Source: Gammaproteobacteria bacterium (GTDB lineage Bacteria; Pseudomonadota; Gammaproteobacteria; SZUA-152). From it: a stretch of 9,703 nt of DNA. The notes beneath the pieces are model-generated. The model was given only the letters and a program-made list of their open reading frames with translations. It searched no databases and was not told where the DNA came from. The DNA lies in the NCBI GenBank assembly GCA_030599435.1, contig JAUVNZ010000040.1, forward strand, positions 1-9,703. Direction: 5' to 3'. Within the stretch, counting starts at the first letter, position 1, and each line of letters opens with the position of its first letter. Positions 7,485 through 9,703 of the stretch are shown piece after piece. The position numbers were made by a program, and so were the translations under genes.

Positions 7485-7487
7485 AGG
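7483..7487 (+). promoter_or_regulatory. Ribosome binding site of hisC overlapping the pheA stop
   Basis: AAAGG overlaps the last two bases of the pheA TAA stop and lies 9 bases before the GTG start at 7497. The arrangement favours translational coupling of pheA and hisC. Confidence 0.6.
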
Positions 7488-7496
7488 TACCTTTGG

Positions 7497-8729
7497 GTGA
7501 ATAAAACCAATCGCTTTGAATCGTTAGCAACAAAGGGTGTGCAATCACTACATCCGTATCAGCCGGGCAAACCCATCGAAGAATTGCAGCGAGAATATGG
7601 CGTTAGTGACGTTATTAAACTTGCTTCCAATGAAAATCCACTTGGCACAAGCCCCAGAGTGCAAAGTATTTTAGCAAAAGAGTTTGAGAACTTTGCGCGG
7701 TATCCAGATGGTAATGGGTTTACGCTAAAGAAAATGCTGGCCGAAAAGCACGATATCAGCATGGATCAGATAACATTAGGTAACGGCTCCAGTGATCCAC
7801 TTGAGTTTGTGGTTAGAGTATTCACCCAGCCTGGCGATGAAGTACTGTTCTCCGAACATGCGTTTGCCATGTATCCCATTGTCACTCAGGCAGCCAGTGC
7901 AACAGCTGTTGTAGCGCCCGCAATCTCTTCGTCTGATGGCTCTTCACCTACCAGCTCTTTGCTTTCAAAAGAATGGGCGCATGATCTCGACGCAATGGCG
8001 GAGCGAATTAGTGAACGCACCCGGGTAATTTTTATTGCCAATCCGAACAATCCAACAGGCACCTGGTTAAATGGCAATGAGTTGGAAACTTTTATCGCTA
8101 AAGTACCAGAGTCAGTTGTGGTGGTGATCGACGAGGCCTATTTTGAATACGCCAGTGAGCCTGCACTATGGTTACAAAAGGGGTTACAGAAAGGGTTACA
8201 AAAGGGGTCGCAAAAAGGGGCAGTTGAATACCCGGATGCCACACAGTGGCTGGATCGTTACCCCAATCTTATGGTCACACGCACTTTTTCCAAGGCCTAC
8301 GGCCTTGCGGGGCTGCGTGTGGGGTATTCATTATCGCATCCAGACCTGGCAAATTTACTCAATCGTATACGCCCGCCATTTAATGTGAATAGCATGGCTC
8401 TTGCTGCAGCCTGTGAAAGTTTAGAAGATAGTAATCATGTCGCCAAGGCAGTTGCGTTAAATGCGCAGGAGATGGAAAGCACTACCAGGGCATTTGAACA
8501 AATGGGCCTGGAGTACATACCTTCAGTAGGTAATTTTGTCTGCGTTGATGTGTCTGGTCCTATGGGAAGAGATGGGTTGGCCGTGTATGATGCGCTGCTC
8601 CATGAAGGCATAATAGTGCGACCAGTTGCAAATTACGGCATGCCAAATCACCTGCGCGTCACACTGGGCTTGCCCGAAGAGAATGAAAAATTCTTGAGTG
8701 CGTTGAGAAAAGTTTTAAAAGAGATTTAA
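7497..8729 (+). CDS. hisC: Histidinol-phosphate / aromatic aminotransferase
   Basis: PLP-dependent fold-type I aminotransferase that makes histidinol phosphate from imidazole acetol phosphate. Supraoperon copies (HisC2, also called HisHb) can also transaminate aromatic keto acids, which fits its place between pheA and tyrA. Motifs: HPYQPGKP (19-26), LASNENPLG (42-50), RYPDGNG (68-74), NPNNPTGTW (182-190), DEAYFEY (212-218), TFSKAYGLAGLRVGY (263-277) with PLP Lys266, and RPVANYGMP near the end. At 410 residues it exceeds the usual 350-370. Two insertions explain this: a Ser-rich stretch at about 143-156 and a tandem LQKG repeat at 226-241. All recognised motifs flanking the insertions are intact, so the enzyme is probably active. 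The start is GTG, supported by AAAGG 9 bases upstream and by the family-like N-terminus; no in-frame ATG fits better. Confidence 0.95.
   Translation: MNKTNRFESLATKGVQSLHPYQPGKPIEELQREYGVSDVIKLASNENPLGTSPRVQSILAKEFENFARYPDGNGFTLKKMLAEKHDISMDQITLGNGSSDPLEFVVRVFTQPGDEVLFSEHAFAMYPIVTQAASATAVVAPAISSSDGSSPTSSLLSKEWAHDLDAMAERISERTRVIFIANPNNPTGTWLNGNELETFIAKVPESVVVVIDEAYFEYASEPALWLQKGLQKGLQKGSQKGAVEYPDATQWLDRYPNLMVTRTFSKAYGLAGLRVGYSLSHPDLANLLNRIRPPFNVNSMALAAACESLEDSNHVAKAVALNAQEMESTTRAFEQMGLEYIPSVGNFVCVDVSGPMGRDGLAVYDALLHEGIIVRPVANYGMPNHLRVTLGLPEENEKFLSALRKVLKEI
8172..8219 (+). repeat. Four-unit 12-bp in-frame tandem repeat inside hisC
   Basis: Units at 8172-8183, 8184-8195, 8196-8207 and 8208-8219 encode LQKG, LQKG, LQKG and SQKG. 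Units 1 and 3 are identical in DNA. Unit 2 differs from them by synonymous changes (CAG, AAA) and unit 4 starts TCG. Each unit is a multiple of three, so copy-number change would lengthen or shorten a loop without a frameshift. Confidence 0.93.
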
Positions 8730-8744
8730 AGTTATAACATAACT

Positions 8745-8748
8745 GGAG
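8745..8748 (+). promoter_or_regulatory. Ribosome binding site of tyrA supporting a TTG start
   Basis: GGAG lies 7 bases before TTG 8756, ideal spacing. A weak 5-bp hairpin (GTTAT-AAC-ATAAC, 8731-8743) sits directly upstream. No in-frame ATG or GTG is available between the hisC stop and the conserved Rossmann strand. Confidence 0.8.
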
Positions 8749-8755
8749 TCGTTTT

Positions 8756-9628
8756 TTGATCGATCGTCTCACCATTATAGGTGTTGGTTTAATTGGTGGT
8801 TCGCTGGCGCGAGCCCTCAAGTCTTCCGGTGCCGTAAAAGAAGTTGTTGGCACTGGCAGAAGTAAACAACATTTGCAGCGTGCGCTTGAGCTTGGCGTTA
8901 TTGATCGTGTTGAAGATGATATGGCTGCAGCGGTTAGTGATGCCGATGTGGTGGTTGTGGCTGTTCCCGTAGGCGCAATGGAATCTGTGTTTAGCGTTAT
9001 CGCGCCACACCTGTCTGATAAAACTGTTTTAACTGATGTGGGGTCCAGTAAGGCTAGTGTTGTTGAAGCGGCACAAAAAGCTTTTGGAAAATTACCCACG
9101 AATTTTGTACCGGGTCATCCTATAGCTGGTACGGAAAAAAGCGGAGTAGAAAATTCTTTCGCAGAATTGTTCAAGCAGCATCGTGTCATTTTGACACCAA
9201 CTGAAGCCAGTAGCACTGATGCTGTTTCACAGGTTCGTGAAATGTGGGAACAGGTAGGCGCAACTGTGACAGAAATTTCCGTTTCACATCACGACGAAGT
9301 ATTGGCAGCCACTAGCCATTTACCGCATTTATTGGCGTTTGCATTAGTCGATACTCTGGCAACCATGGACGACAAGCAGGAAATATTTGACTATGCTGCT
9401 GGCGGCTTTCGTGATTTCACCCGAATAGCATCAAGTGATCCACTTATGTGGCATGACATTTGTGTTCACAATGAACCGGCATTATTAAAAATGCTGGATC
9501 GTTTTAATGCTGATCTAAATCGTTTACGCAAAGCCATTGCAGAAAATGATGGTGACTACCTATTACAGGTTTTTTCCCGAGCTAAGGAAGCGCGCGACCA
9601 ACTCACATCAACTCCCGACAACTCTTAA
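8756..9628 (+). CDS. tyrA: Prephenate dehydrogenase
   Basis: Oxidatively decarboxylates prephenate to 4-hydroxyphenylpyruvate with NAD(P), the tyrosine branch. It has 290 residues and consists of the catalytic dehydrogenase only, without fused chorismate mutase or ACT domain. The Rossmann motif is GVGLIGGS (9-16), then DVGSSK (94-99), GHPIAG (120-125) with the family's catalytic His, SHLPH (187-191), and GGFRDFTRIA (216-225) with the substrate-binding Arg. The TTG start is set by GGAG 7 bases upstream and by the Rossmann strand beginning at residue 5. It lies 26 bases after hisC. In several pseudomonads tyrA is fused to aroA; here it ends with its own TAA after a short hydrophilic tail, and the next gene is in another frame. 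Cyclohexadienyl substrate range (arogenate use) cannot be judged by eye. Confidence 0.97.
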   Translation: MIDRLTIIGVGLIGGSLARALKSSGAVKEVVGTGRSKQHLQRALELGVIDRVEDDMAAAVSDADVVVVAVPVGAMESVFSVIAPHLSDKTVLTDVGSSKASVVEAAQKAFGKLPTNFVPGHPIAGTEKSGVENSFAELFKQHRVILTPTEASSTDAVSQVREMWEQVGATVTEISVSHHDEVLAATSHLPHLLAFALVDTLATMDDKQEIFDYAAGGFRDFTRIASSDPLMWHDICVHNEPALLKMLDRFNADLNRLRKAIAENDGDYLLQVFSRAKEARDQLTSTPDNS

Positions 9629-9656
9629 CAACTACAAGTGAGAGTGAGAAATACAA

Positions 9657-9703
9657 ATGAGCGGTAGTAGCTCCAGTAATTCTAGTAAACCCCACAAAAA
9701 CGC
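9657..9703 (+). CDS. aroA: Start of the next gene, likely 3-phosphoshikimate 1-carboxyvinyltransferase (3' part outside window)
   Basis: An open frame begins at ATG 9657 and runs off the right edge: MSGSSSSNSSKPHKNA, the last codon incomplete. Nothing in these residues identifies an enzyme. The assignment rests on synteny, since aroA follows tyrA, or is fused to it, in the same supraoperon of pseudomonads. If correct, the enzyme (EPSP synthase) would carry a Ser-rich N-terminal extension ahead of its usual start. The upstream binding site is weak (GTGAGA near 9643-9648). The gap to tyrA is 28 bases. Confidence 0.5.
   Translation, partial: MSGSSSSNSSKPHKN

Noticed and set aside
8143..8388. 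Plus-strand 81-codon open frame rich in Lys/Arg/Gly/Tyr
   Set aside because: It is a frame-shifted reading of the hisC 12-bp repeat; hisC itself is clearly the coding frame across the whole stretch.
8659..9099. Minus-strand 146-codon open frame across the hisC-tyrA junction
   Set aside because: It is antisense to two conserved genes, and its Ser/Thr/Ala-rich low-complexity product is typical of shadow frames.
1..9703. Mobile element, CRISPR array, phage genes, defence system or tRNA
   Set aside because: No transposase, integrase, regularly spaced repeat array, or tRNA-like cloverleaf was seen; every gene long enough to identify is a conserved metabolic or housekeeping gene.

Overview
The window looks like a chromosomal housekeeping segment of a gammaproteobacterium, probably a Pseudomonas-like or Cellvibrio-like lineage. 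The basis is gene order (gyrA-serC-pheA-hisC-tyrA, then a likely aroA) and protein sequences that recall Pseudomonas homologues along their whole length. This is the mixed-function 'supraoperon' known from pseudomonads, with one difference: a short-form, ACT-domain serA sits between serC and pheA. No mobile element, CRISPR array, tRNA or rRNA was seen.

Layout: (1) 1-842, the C-terminal part of an aldehyde dehydrogenase cut by the window edge. (2) 843-1364, a 522-base non-coding stretch with several small palindromes, a direct repeat, a near-perfect extended -10 promoter, and a predicted gyrA leader of about 160 nt. The leader carries a 12-bp bulged stem-loop and two tandem 21-bp repeat units. 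(3) 1365-3956, gyrA. (4) 4032-6361, serC and serA, two of the three phosphorylated-serine-pathway steps. (5) 6405-9628, pheA, hisC and tyrA, which draw on prephenate and supply aromatic amino acids. (6) From 9657, the first 15 codons of another gene, aroA by synteny.

How the genes fit together: SerA oxidises 3-phosphoglycerate and SerC transaminates the product to phosphoserine. PheA converts chorismate through prephenate to phenylpyruvate, and TyrA converts prephenate to 4-hydroxyphenylpyruvate. HisC is a PLP aminotransferase that in this context may act on histidinol phosphate and on the aromatic keto acids. The genes from serC on are all on the plus strand with gaps of 12-80 bases and no visible terminator, so they are probably co-transcribed at least in part.

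The most unusual signals are the structured, tandemly duplicated gyrA leader, a four-unit 12-bp in-frame repeat (LQKG x3, SQKG) enlarging HisC, the serA insertion in the supraoperon, and the GTG and TTG starts of hisC and tyrA. I found no clearly new multi-gene system; the core is conserved biosynthesis.
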